NCBI GenBank assembly: GCA_020831765.1 | Contig: JAFIFY010000113.1 | Location: forward strand, 1 to 63,036 | Direction of reading: 5' to 3' | Length of the DNA stretch: 63,036 nucleotides | From: Phycisphaeraceae bacterium | GTDB taxonomy: Bacteria > Planctomycetota > Phycisphaerae > Phycisphaerales > Phycisphaeraceae | In this document: positions 46,486 to 55,298 of the stretch, piece after piece | How the letters are laid out: each line of letters starts with the position of its first letter | Numbering within the stretch: position 1 is the first letter of the stretch | Translations under genes and position numbers: made by a program | The notes under the pieces: model-generated | Databases searched by the model: none | The model's input: only the letters and a program-made list of their open reading frames with translations | What the model was told of the DNA's origin: nothing

Positions 46486-48006
46486 TCACTTCACGACGTG
46501 GAATCCAATACTGCCAGAAGGCCTTTGCCACGTTCCCGGGTCCGATGGTTCAACCCATGACTGGTTGATCCGCGTACCGCGGCGATGGAAGCCAACAAAG
46601 TAGCCTTCGTCCAGAGGATGGTATTCAAGCGGAGTGGGATAGGGATTCGCGGGAATCTCGGACAGGTAATTCGGCACCAGCTCATCCAGCGTTTCAGGCG
46701 TCCCACCTTCGACCAGGCGATAACGCTCAATCGCCAGTGCAACCAAAGCGGCCCGGCGAAAACCCTCCGCCCTGCACAGAGTAAACACCGATCTTTCAAG
46801 TAACGTCGGTGATTCAGCCTCACCCAGTTGATAGGCGAACCGCGCAAGAGCGCTTCGATGAACACCGAGCGGCGGATGCGCGGCCCAGGTGTCAATGGGC
46901 TCTTCGAGCAGATCGATCAACTTCATGGTTTCCCTGATCTCGTACGTTTGTCGAACCTTGGTTCGCCCCAGCCACCGCGTCAGGACATCGACACGGCTCA
47001 GGCTGCGATATTGGTCGAAGTGGGATGCCCAGTATTCCCCAAACACGATGTCACCGACAAACGCCATCGTCAGACCCCGCAGCACACTCATGCCCTCCAA
47101 CGATCGCTCGATCCTGTCCAGCCTCGCTTCACTCATCGAGCCCAAATTCAAGATGGCCTCAAGCTTCCCAAGCGCCATGGCATTGATGAATATGCGCACC
47201 AAGTGACCATAGTACTCGATTTCATCTTCGAGCATCGCCCCATGGCGGACCATTGCTTCCAGCAGGTCGATCGCCTCATCGGTCTGGCCATCCAGAAGAG
47301 CGAGGTCGAGCTTCGTCGACAACAGGCGGGCACCTCTCCTCATCGAACCGAGATACGCCATGACTGAGTCGTCCGCCATCGATCGATAATCCCGATCCGG
47401 GTAGCAGTAATCCGCCCGGCCGGCCTGCAGCAACAGATCGATCGCCTCTTCATGGGCGGCCAGATAGCGGCGTATCGCTTCGATGGACTCCTCCGGCCAG
47501 GGGGCACCCTTGCCGATCGGATCGAGCATGTGCGACCAATTCCCCTGATCGGGCAGCAGCTTCCATAAGGCGGTCATCTGAGGCTGGGCGTCGCTTTCCC
47601 GCGAACCTTCGAGACTCGGTGAATCCCGTGCGCCATCGTCCTGACGCTCATCTTCGATCCAGTGGTCCCACCCATCGCGGTGCTTACGAAATGCCTCGGG
47701 CAACGGAACCTGCTCAGGCATTACTTCCTCAGGCTTCCGAAACAGCGCGAACGCCCGTTCGTAAATCTCCGCCGCGTTGACACCATCCCTTGGCGCACGG
47801 TACCGCGCAAAGAGTTCATCCGCGTTCGTCGGATGCCCCGCCGCCGCCATCGACCTTAGGGCACGATGGTACATCCACTCGGCGTTGAGCCGAATCCCCA
47901 CGAACACCATGATCAATATCCCCGCCAGTACGGCAATACTTATCGCCAGCCTGCGCGGCCATCGGCGGGCCCGTTCGGTTCGATTTGAGGTTGTTGATTC
48001 GCTCAT
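46486..48006 (-). CDS. Array paralog 4 (subfamily A): single-pass membrane protein
   Basis: The protein has about 506 residues from ATG 48006 (TTGGAGA 8 bases upstream). It has the same architecture as its neighbours: RRWPRRLAISIAVLAGILIM membrane segment, AAGHPTNADELFARYRAPRDG, NAAEIYERAFALF, a helical region with LALLDGQTDEAIDLLEAMVRHG, then a C-terminal VALAIERYRLVEGGTPET and LVPNYLSEIPANPYPTP. An insertion of about 25 polar residues after the first conserved block (DDGARDSPSLEGSRESDA) distinguishes it. The 93-base gap to paralog 5 contains no terminator that I can see. Confidence 0.7.
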   Translation of the reverse strand: MSESTTSNRTERARRWPRRLAISIAVLAGILIMVFVGIRLNAEWMYHRALRSMAAAGHPTNADELFARYRAPRDGVNAAEIYERAFALFRKPEEVMPEQVPLPEAFRKHRDGWDHWIEDERQDDGARDSPSLEGSRESDAQPQMTALWKLLPDQGNWSHMLDPIGKGAPWPEESIEAIRRYLAAHEEAIDLLLQAGRADYCYPDRDYRSMADDSVMAYLGSMRRGARLLSTKLDLALLDGQTDEAIDLLEAMVRHGAMLEDEIEYYGHLVRIFINAMALGKLEAILNLGSMSEARLDRIERSLEGMSVLRGLTMAFVGDIVFGEYWASHFDQYRSLSRVDVLTRWLGRTKVRQTYEIRETMKLIDLLEEPIDTWAAHPPLGVHRSALARFAYQLGEAESPTLLERSVFTLCRAEGFRRAALVALAIERYRLVEGGTPETLDELVPNYLSEIPANPYPTPLEYHPLDEGYFVGFHRRGTRINQSWVEPSDPGTWQRPSGSIGFHVVK

Positions 48007-48065
48007 CGTGTGATTCTCCAATCGCATGTGGCCGGGAAAGGGCCAAGCTCCGGTCGCGGTCAAGT

Positions 48066-49562
48066 TTACCGGTCGCCGCGCAATTGATCCGGGCCCGACA
48101 CCAGAATGGACTGCACTTTGATCATGTCATGCGCCCTCCAGCGGCCGTGTTCGGTCCGTTCGATCAGCGGGTCGGTCGCGGCCATGCCGCGTCGCCGGAA
48201 ACCGACAATGTATCCATCCTCAAAGGTCTGATATTCCACCGGCGTCGGATAGGGATTCACAGGCAACGCGGCAAGATACCCGGGCACCAGGTCATCCAGT
48301 GAATCGGGCGGACGGCCCTCGGCCAGCCGGAATCGTTCCACGGCCAGCGCGGCCATCATGGATCGCCGCAATCCCTCGGCCCGGCACTGGTTGATCACAA
48401 AGTTCTCATACGCCGGGAGGAGTATCCGTGAGTAATGAAGGACATGCTGTTGAAGCATCTTCGGCGGCGGGGAGATCGGAACATGGTCGGTCCATTCCTC
48501 GATCGGCCTGTCCAGGATATCCAGAGCCTTCTTGTTCCACCGCATCAGATACGCCCTGTTGATGCTCAGGTGGCCGGACCAGGCGCTCATGGCGTGGGCG
48601 AACCCGCCATAGTGCTCCCGCAGCATGAGCAAGGCCTGATCGCTCAGCACCATTTCACCCACAATCAGCAACCTGGGATCGGGCACGGCGCTGCTCTGGC
48701 CAACCATCGACTCGAGCCGCGCAAGCCTGGCCTCGTTCATCGGGCCCAAGTTAAGAATTGACTCGATCTTGCCCATCGCCACCGCGTAATTGGCGGTCCG
48801 GGTCAACTGCCCGATCAGGGTAAGCTCATCATCGAGCATCGCCGCATGGCGAAGCATCGCCTCCAGAAGGTCGATCGCCTCATCGACCCGCCCATCCAAA
48901 AGGGCAAGGTCCAGCTTCATGGAAAGCAGCGTTGCGATTCGCCGCATTGGCAGAAGGTCGGGCGTGAACAGGAGCACGGCCCCGAGGTGATAATCGCGCG
49001 GCGGATGGTAGTAGTCCGCCTCGACCGCCTCCAGCACCAGAGAGATCGCTTCATCGTGAACCGCCAAATAATGGCGCATGGCCTGGATGGACAATTCCGG
49101 CCAGGGATCGCCATGCCCAAGACGATCCAGTCCGCCCAATTCCATGTAAGGCAGGAAAGCGAGCAGCGGAACTTCCGCGGTCCGGTCGCCATCACCCGGT
49201 CGGGTGCCGTTCATCGCATGATGCGACCAGCGCGGATGATCACGAAGCGCCTCGGGCAGCGGTACCCGCTCCCAGATCATGTCCCTGGGCTCCTGGATCA
49301 GGATAAAGGCGGCCGCATAGGTCTCCACCGCGTTGACCCCATCCCGCGGTGCCCTGTACCGAGCCAGAAGCTCACCCACATTCGTTGGATGCCCCGCCGT
49401 CGCGACCGAGCGCATTGCGCTGCCAAGCATCCCGTCCGCCGTCAGGCGAAAGCCCGCGAATCCGATGATCGAGACCACGATCAGGACCACCACGCCGATT
49501 CCCAGCCTGCGCGGCCAGCGACTCAGCCGATCTTGACCTGTAGTGGGAGTCCGGTCGCTCAT
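48066..49562 (-). CDS. Array paralog 3 (subfamily A): single-pass membrane protein
   Basis: The protein has about 498 residues from ATG 49562, with AGGAGG 7 bases upstream. The membrane segment is RRLGIGVVVLIVVSIIGFAG, then ATAGHPTNVGELLARYRAPRDG and the repeat-like LALLDGRVDEAIDLLEAMLRHA. The C-terminus is MAALAVERFRLAEGRPPDS with LVPGYLAALPVNPYPTP. It is very close to paralog 5 in the central repeat and C-terminus, which indicates fairly recent duplication. The first 36 bases around the start are nearly the same as those of paralog 2, although the proteins belong to different subfamilies. Confidence 0.72.
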   Translation of the reverse strand: MSDRTPTTGQDRLSRWPRRLGIGVVVLIVVSIIGFAGFRLTADGMLGSAMRSVATAGHPTNVGELLARYRAPRDGVNAVETYAAAFILIQEPRDMIWERVPLPEALRDHPRWSHHAMNGTRPGDGDRTAEVPLLAFLPYMELGGLDRLGHGDPWPELSIQAMRHYLAVHDEAISLVLEAVEADYYHPPRDYHLGAVLLFTPDLLPMRRIATLLSMKLDLALLDGRVDEAIDLLEAMLRHAAMLDDELTLIGQLTRTANYAVAMGKIESILNLGPMNEARLARLESMVGQSSAVPDPRLLIVGEMVLSDQALLMLREHYGGFAHAMSAWSGHLSINRAYLMRWNKKALDILDRPIEEWTDHVPISPPPKMLQQHVLHYSRILLPAYENFVINQCRAEGLRRSMMAALAVERFRLAEGRPPDSLDDLVPGYLAALPVNPYPTPVEYQTFEDGYIVGFRRRGMAATDPLIERTEHGRWRAHDMIKVQSILVSGPDQLRGDR

Positions 49563-49725
49563 CAGTGATCCTCCTGTCCGGTCCACATTGGCCCTTTGGG
49601 CGCTTCATCGACTCGCTCCCGGATGGATCGACACAAGGTCAGTACCATTCAGTCTGCTCGTCATCCGAGTGGTGATGCGGTTGAAAATCGGCGCCGGCCT
49701 CAGTTGGAGCAGGCCCTTGGGTAAG

Positions 49726-50937
49726 TCACTGGGGCTCAGAGAGAAGGGTAAACATCAGATACTCACAACTCAAACCAAGATAGCGTATTACACCTCGGTA
49801 CGATTGAGCGTAGAGCGGATTGATCTCATCCGCTTGTGCCTTACGGCGCGATAACGTTTTCTCGAAATCATGTAGACGTAAGAGTTCATCCGGCCACACA
49901 TGCGGCCATGCTATCCTCTGCCGATCGGCGACCATCCGCCTCAGGAGAGCGGCCCGGTTTCGGGGCGTACTGCCCAGTAAATGCATCAGCCGCCCGCGTG
50001 ATCCAGTAACCTCCTTGAAGGTCGCCGGCAAATCGTCCAAGTGCTCCAAGTAAGCGATGATGTTGCTCTTGTACCAATGACTCTGCGGCCAACGATCGTT
50101 CAGAAACGCTTCGAAGCGACGCAGCCTTGCCTCCGTGGATGTCATCTGAGTACGCCACTTCATGGCCAGCGAAACGGCCATGTCGCAGATTCGCAACGCC
50201 GTCGAGCTGAACTCAATGGACAGATCATCGGCCAAGGCATCACCCAGCCGAAAGAGCGACTCGAACAGTTCAATGCCCTGATCCACCTTGCCTTCGGTCA
50301 TGGCCACATCAACCGCCATTGTCATGAGATACCCCGCGGTCAATGCCCGCCGCAAGCGATTGACTGAAGCTTCGCCTCCGGGCCCATCGAGGCGGCCGAT
50401 GCCGCTGAAGTCGGCCTGCCCGGCCTGGATCAGCAACTCGATCGCTTCCTCGTGCGCATCAATGTATCGTCGCATGGCATCAACGACGGCTGGTGGCGTT
50501 TCGGAGGGCGTGATCGCAAAGGACCCCACAGCGCCCAGTACCGGAAGCAACTGATCCTCCCGCACCTGTCCGCTCTCGGGGCGAACCGCATCAGAGGCCG
50601 GCCTCAGATACTTCCGCTCAGGGTCCGGATCGGATATCCAGTCGGTCAAGACCTCTCGTGGATCGCGCAAGAGCTCGAACGCCCGCTCATAGAGCACTGT
50701 GCCATCCCGGCCCGACCGCTCGACCGCGTACATCGCCATGGCCTCTTCAAGGTCCAAAGGCAATCCGGCTTCCCGGACCTCCTGCTTGGCACGATGCAGC
50801 AGATACTCAGCCGATAGACGAATCCCAACGAACGGGACGATCAATAGCGCCCCAGCCAGGACGACGACAACAATCTCCGGCCGAGGAAGCCCACGGTGCA
50901 GTGGCTTTTTCGGCGAAATCACAGTCCGGTCGCTCAT
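49726..50937 (-). CDS. Array paralog 2 (subfamily B), lacking the C-terminal motif
   Basis: The protein has about 403 residues from ATG 50937 with AGGAGG upstream. The membrane segment is EIVVVVLAGALLIVPFVGI, then subfamily B hallmark EAGLPLDLEEAMAMYAVERS with GRDGTVLYERAFELL. The middle has VDVAMTEGKVDQGIELFESLFRLG, the equivalent of the LALLDGRVDEAIDLLEAM block. It ends at SCEYLMFTLLSEPQ, just where the others begin the helix leading to the pseudopilin-like motif, so about 70 residues are missing. The 160-base spacer downstream holds no clear remnant of them. It may be a truncated, still expressed variant. Confidence 0.65.
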   Translation of the reverse strand: MSDRTVISPKKPLHRGLPRPEIVVVVLAGALLIVPFVGIRLSAEYLLHRAKQEVREAGLPLDLEEAMAMYAVERSGRDGTVLYERAFELLRDPREVLTDWISDPDPERKYLRPASDAVRPESGQVREDQLLPVLGAVGSFAITPSETPPAVVDAMRRYIDAHEEAIELLIQAGQADFSGIGRLDGPGGEASVNRLRRALTAGYLMTMAVDVAMTEGKVDQGIELFESLFRLGDALADDLSIEFSSTALRICDMAVSLAMKWRTQMTSTEARLRRFEAFLNDRWPQSHWYKSNIIAYLEHLDDLPATFKEVTGSRGRLMHLLGSTPRNRAALLRRMVADRQRIAWPHVWPDELLRLHDFEKTLSRRKAQADEINPLYAQSYRGVIRYLGLSCEYLMFTLLSEPQ

Positions 50938-50957
50938 CAATCGTCCTCCTGTCCGGT

Positions 50958-52370
50958 TCAATTCGGCCTCTTCGGGGATCCATCGGTTCGCACCCGGATG
51001 CCTACTCGGACTGGCGCCGGATCGGGCGTCCGGAAATCCATCTCAATGGGAACCACCCGTAACCGATTGCGTTCATCGCGCTCGGGCCGCCCAAACCCCG
51101 GATCATCCTCCTTGGCCATACGCTTTCGCGAGAAGCCGATCCAGTAGCCGTCGGTCAGATGCTCCAATTCGAACTCATCACCGATCGAGTTAACCGGAAT
51201 CTCGGCCAGGATGTCCGGCGACAGGGAAGCCAGTTGCTCAGGAACCCGGCCTTCGCGCAGCCGGAAGCGTTCGATGGCCACGGCAATCAGCGCGGCCCGC
51301 CGATGAGCCTCACATCTGGCGGCGCTCGCGAAAGATTGCGTGGATGCCGGGCTGAGCAGATAAGCTTCGGTCATCCGATCCACCAGCCCTACTTCAAACG
51401 GCGGCGGCCCCTCGACCCGCATCCACTGCTCGATCGGTCGCTCCGCTCGCTGGTGCGCATCGATCAGTCGCCTGAGGATTTCGGCTTGCTGGCGGGCAGT
51501 CGCCCCTCGCCAGTTCATCAGCCGTCCGCGCGTGCCGGCCAGCTCGACCAGGTTCGCCGGCAGGTGTTCACGGGTCTCCAGATGAGCGGTGACCATGCTG
51601 TTGCGGAATTGGGTTACCGGATCGATCTCCCGCAGCCCGGCCTCGATGCGGTCCAGCCGCGCTTCGGTGATCTCGACCACGCTGAGCACATCGCCGAGCC
51701 GCTCGAACGCCATCGAATAAATGCTGCACCGCACCATGTACAACACGAGTGATGGGTCATCACCCAGGGCATCGCCAAGTCGAACGAGAGACCGAGACAG
51801 TTCAAGAGCCCGATCTTCCTCACCGTCGATCAGGGCCACGTCCAAGGCCAGCCGCAGGAGGTGAGCAGCGCTACGAACCTGCCTCAGACGATCACTCGAA
51901 GCATCCTCCTGGGCCCCAATGTGGCGATCGATGTTGCCGAAGTCGGCCTGCCCGGCCTTGATCAGCAACTCGATCGCTTCCTCGCTCGCATCGATGAACT
52001 GACGTGCTTCATGAATGATGGGCTCGGGCACATCGGAATCCGCGATCGAACCGAACATCCCACTTCCCAGACTCGGAAGCAACTGAACCTCGTCGGGTCC
52101 GCGCACGAGTTTGAATGCTTTCTCATAAAGCTCCGTGCCATCCCGGCCCGACCGCTCGATCGCGAACAACACCCTGGCCTCATCAAGGTTCACAGGCAAT
52201 CCCGCCGCGCGAACCGCCTGCCCGGCGAGATACAGATCAAGCTCAGCCCATAGCCGAACCCCCGCGAACGTGATGATCAACACCCCGACCAGGACCACAA
52301 CACCGATCCCGAGCCTGCGCGGCCAGCGGCGATTCTTTTGATCTGTCGATGATTCTGTCCGCTGATCCAT
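50958..52370 (-). CDS. Array paralog 1 (subfamily B): single-pass membrane protein
   Basis: The 470-residue protein starts at ATG 52370 (GGAGG 5 bases upstream). It has RRWPRRLGIGVVVLVGVLII as membrane segment, nearly the same as paralog 3, then RAAGLPVNLDEARVLFAIERS and GRDGTELYEKAFKLV. The helical centre has LDVALIDGEEDRALELSRSLV. The C-terminus retains LIAVAIERFRLREGRVPEQ and LSPDILAEIPVN, but the final block continues into a basic/acidic tail (RPERDERNRLRVV). It is the first gene of the array, and its stop lies 20 bases from the next start, suggesting one transcript through the array. Confidence 0.7.
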   Translation of the reverse strand: MDQRTESSTDQKNRRWPRRLGIGVVVLVGVLIITFAGVRLWAELDLYLAGQAVRAAGLPVNLDEARVLFAIERSGRDGTELYEKAFKLVRGPDEVQLLPSLGSGMFGSIADSDVPEPIIHEARQFIDASEEAIELLIKAGQADFGNIDRHIGAQEDASSDRLRQVRSAAHLLRLALDVALIDGEEDRALELSRSLVRLGDALGDDPSLVLYMVRCSIYSMAFERLGDVLSVVEITEARLDRIEAGLREIDPVTQFRNSMVTAHLETREHLPANLVELAGTRGRLMNWRGATARQQAEILRRLIDAHQRAERPIEQWMRVEGPPPFEVGLVDRMTEAYLLSPASTQSFASAARCEAHRRAALIAVAIERFRLREGRVPEQLASLSPDILAEIPVNSIGDEFELEHLTDGYWIGFSRKRMAKEDDPGFGRPERDERNRLRVVPIEMDFRTPDPAPVRVGIRVRTDGSPKRPN

Positions 52371-52546
52371 GATGTCCTCCGGTACTCGACTCTGGACTGC
52401 GCTCGAACGATGCGATCAACCTCGGAGATTGCCGGTTGATAGGCCGATCATGGCGATGTGAATCATCGATCGGCGGGAACAGCCCCGGAAATCTCTTAGT
52501 GGAAGTATATCAGGCTCGAACGGAACAAGACGGAAGCCTGATCGCC

Positions 52547-55090
52547 TCAGCTCGTTTTAAGCACGAGTTCCTGCCGGCCGGGTTTGAGCGGATGAGTTCG
52601 GCCGCGCCAGATGAACTGGCCCGTCACCGTCTCGGGCAACTCGACCCGGGCATGCCAGTGGTTGTCCACTTGCTCGAGGTGGGATCGAATCACGCCGCGC
52701 GGGTGCGGCATGCTGGCTTCAAGTTTGCGCAGCTTCCACGGCTGGGGTTGAATGCGGACGCCGGCGAAACCCGGCCCCTCCGGCCGTATCCCCATGATGC
52801 TCGCGGCAAAGTGATAGAGCGGATGGGCGGACCATGCATGGCAGTCCGAGCGGCTGGGTTCTGGCTTCTCCGGGGCGGTGCGAAAGCCGCGTTCGGTCAG
52901 CGTCAACCATGACTCCAGCCTCGCAAAGATAAGGTCCATCCGGCCCAGTTTCGCCAGCACATCAAGAACGTAGTGGCTGAAATAGATGGTCGCCGGGTCA
53001 AGGTTTTTGGATTCAACCAGCGTTGCGGCCACCAGTCGCTGTCGATCCACATCCAGTCGGCCGCCAAGAATGGCCATGCTGTGGCTGTGTTCGGAGGCGA
53101 ATCGGCGCTCTTGATCATCGCACAATTGGCCGGATGCCTCATCCCAGAAGCATGACCACGCAACCTCGGTCAACTCGTCGGCACAGCGCAACCATCGCGC
53201 TGCCGGCTCCGGCTCGCCCACATACCGCTCCAGTTGCCTGGCATACTCAAGCGCCAGGATCAATTGCCAGTGAATCGGCCCGCTGATGCCGTGTTCGCCA
53301 TCGGGCGGGACACCATGCTTCCAGTGCGGCCGATCGACCCAGTCCATGAAATTCCAGCCGGTCGGCGCTTCGATCAGACCATCACCATTCCGGCACGCCA
53401 GAAACGCATCGAGGATCGCCCGCACACCGCGCATATGCCGGCGGACAAAAGCCGCATCATCGCGAAGATGGGCGTAATCATGAAGCATGCCGATCCACCA
53501 GAGACTGAACGGTGGGATCACCTGCCGCCGATTCGATGGATAACGCGACTGGCAAAAGCCTTCGGGCAAGCGCGAGAAGTCAAACAACTCGATCGCCTTG
53601 CGGACCAGGGCATCATCACCAGTCGAGATCAGCGTCACAAGCGCCTCAAGCCGCGTATCGCCGATGTACATCAGTTGCTCGTAATACGGGCAGTCCATGT
53701 ACGTCTCATGGGCGCACATCTGAAGGGTGCGGAACATGATCCGCGAAGCCGGTTCGAAGCGCGGCTCATCGCAGGTAAAGCCAAAGTCCCGCTCAAGCGG
53801 ATATCGCGTCTCTTCCAGGCTGATTCGCTCAATGGTCAATGGTTCGTCGGCGGCCAGCACCACAATGCGCGCGTATCGTCCCGAAGACCACCACGGCGTG
53901 AAGAGCACCCTGTTTCCATCCCCGGCGATCAGGACATCCTCATCCGCCCGGTAATACCGGCCGTCGATCTTGTCGCGATCGCCCTTTTCGCGGGATGGAT
54001 GCTCCTGGCAATAGAGCGCTTCGGCCATGGAGAAGCGAACTTCCGCCCCCCCGCCGCCTCGGACGCCGATGGCCGGATAGACGCAGGCATAGTTATCCAG
54101 GTCGATCAGCACACATCGCCCTTGTCTGGCGGGGATGGTGACCGGTTGCCCGTGATCGAGCATCGCCTGCCATCGCCGCGCTTCGGCCTCATCATGGAGC
54201 GTCGGGTCGATCGGCTCGTGCGTTTGGCCCGTTTCGTCGATCGATCGCGCATGGCGAACCCGTCCGGGATCGAACCCAGCGGAAACCGGCGCGGGAAGCC
54301 GGGCGGGCGTGAGCAGTGGCATCTCCATGCCCTCGCGGTTCGTGTCCGAGAACGCCTGCTTCCCACGCGCGGCCGGTCGCCATGCCAGCGCTTCCAACCC
54401 CTGATCGGACCAGTCAAGCAGACGCGCATCGAATCGCACCCGCGCCCCGACGCCCCAGCCGATCTTCTGTTCACCCGGCTCGATCCCCGGCACGATCGTC
54501 GCCTCCCATGCGGCGTGGCCGGTCGCGATGCGCTCAAGCCAAGGCTCTTCGGCCGCCAGCAGAAAGCCGGGCGACATGCTCATCTGCGCAAAGGGCACCG
54601 ACGAGCCCCACGACCAGACCATGGCCAGAATCTCGTGAGGGCCGGCCTCGAGCGCTCCCTGGTAGCTCTCAAAATGCCAGTGGGCCGGCTCGCCTCGCTC
54701 CGGCCCGCGCCCCACCGGTCGGCCGTCCACCCAGAGCCGATAGCGCTCATCGGCCGAAACATGAAACCGGACGGTCTCGCTTTCCCGAAGGCCGAATCTC
54801 AATCGACAGAGCCAGGTGATCGGTTGGCCGCGTATTCCGCCCGTCCGTGAGGTGGGATGATCCGGTCGCTGGTTGCCGGTGTCCGGCCGGTCGAGGTGAG
54901 CATTCGGGGATGGCGGCATCAACCAGTAACACGGCCAGCGGCCCTGCTCAACCCAGCGATCGACGGCTTCCTGCTGGGCGAACGGACGCGCCTCGAGCAG
55001 CACGCGCTGGATGGGGGACGGTTCGGCGACCGCCTCGACGGCGGGAGGGAAGCTGGCCTTCGTCGGCTCGCGGGATGGTGCACTGGACAT
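52547..55090 (-). CDS. GH78-type alpha-L-rhamnosidase-like protein
   Basis: The 847-residue protein has N-terminal beta-sandwich modules (VRFHVSADERYRLWVDGRPVG; GPHEILAMVWSWG) and a helical catalytic domain with ETYMDCPYYEQLMYIGDTRLEAL, the GH78-like counterpart of the DCPQRDE motif. Later parts are WNFMDWVD, SMAILGG and SDCHAWSAHPLYHF. A C-terminal beta domain follows (GVRIQPQPWKLRKLEASMPHPRG). It is probably an alpha-rhamnosidase or related exo-hydrolase. No signal peptide is visible. It lies upstream of the paralog array on the same strand, with 176 bases between its stop and the array start, and is divergent from the DUF502 gene. Confidence 0.8.
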   Translation of the reverse strand: MSSAPSREPTKASFPPAVEAVAEPSPIQRVLLEARPFAQQEAVDRWVEQGRWPCYWLMPPSPNAHLDRPDTGNQRPDHPTSRTGGIRGQPITWLCRLRFGLRESETVRFHVSADERYRLWVDGRPVGRGPERGEPAHWHFESYQGALEAGPHEILAMVWSWGSSVPFAQMSMSPGFLLAAEEPWLERIATGHAAWEATIVPGIEPGEQKIGWGVGARVRFDARLLDWSDQGLEALAWRPAARGKQAFSDTNREGMEMPLLTPARLPAPVSAGFDPGRVRHARSIDETGQTHEPIDPTLHDEAEARRWQAMLDHGQPVTIPARQGRCVLIDLDNYACVYPAIGVRGGGGAEVRFSMAEALYCQEHPSREKGDRDKIDGRYYRADEDVLIAGDGNRVLFTPWWSSGRYARIVVLAADEPLTIERISLEETRYPLERDFGFTCDEPRFEPASRIMFRTLQMCAHETYMDCPYYEQLMYIGDTRLEALVTLISTGDDALVRKAIELFDFSRLPEGFCQSRYPSNRRQVIPPFSLWWIGMLHDYAHLRDDAAFVRRHMRGVRAILDAFLACRNGDGLIEAPTGWNFMDWVDRPHWKHGVPPDGEHGISGPIHWQLILALEYARQLERYVGEPEPAARWLRCADELTEVAWSCFWDEASGQLCDDQERRFASEHSHSMAILGGRLDVDRQRLVAATLVESKNLDPATIYFSHYVLDVLAKLGRMDLIFARLESWLTLTERGFRTAPEKPEPSRSDCHAWSAHPLYHFAASIMGIRPEGPGFAGVRIQPQPWKLRKLEASMPHPRGVIRSHLEQVDNHWHARVELPETVTGQFIWRGRTHPLKPGRQELVLKTS

Positions 55091-55298
55091 CCATCCATGG
55101 TCTTGGGGAAGGTCGGATCGGTCAATCGAGGCCCGACCGCGGCGTCCGCGAGTCTGGAAAAAACTCCGTATGGTCGGTCATCGGGTTATTGACGATTTCC
55201 GCCGCCAGCCGTATTCTGCCAAGCAAGCGCTTACGCCGTTCCCGATCCGGATCGGCAAGAGGAGAAGTGGCCGATTCGGCATCGGCAAGGCACACCTT

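Noticed and set aside
53234-54850. Plus-strand open frame of about 538 codons
   Set aside because: It is antisense to the second GH78-like gene and is rich in Arg, Pro and His typical of shadow frames.
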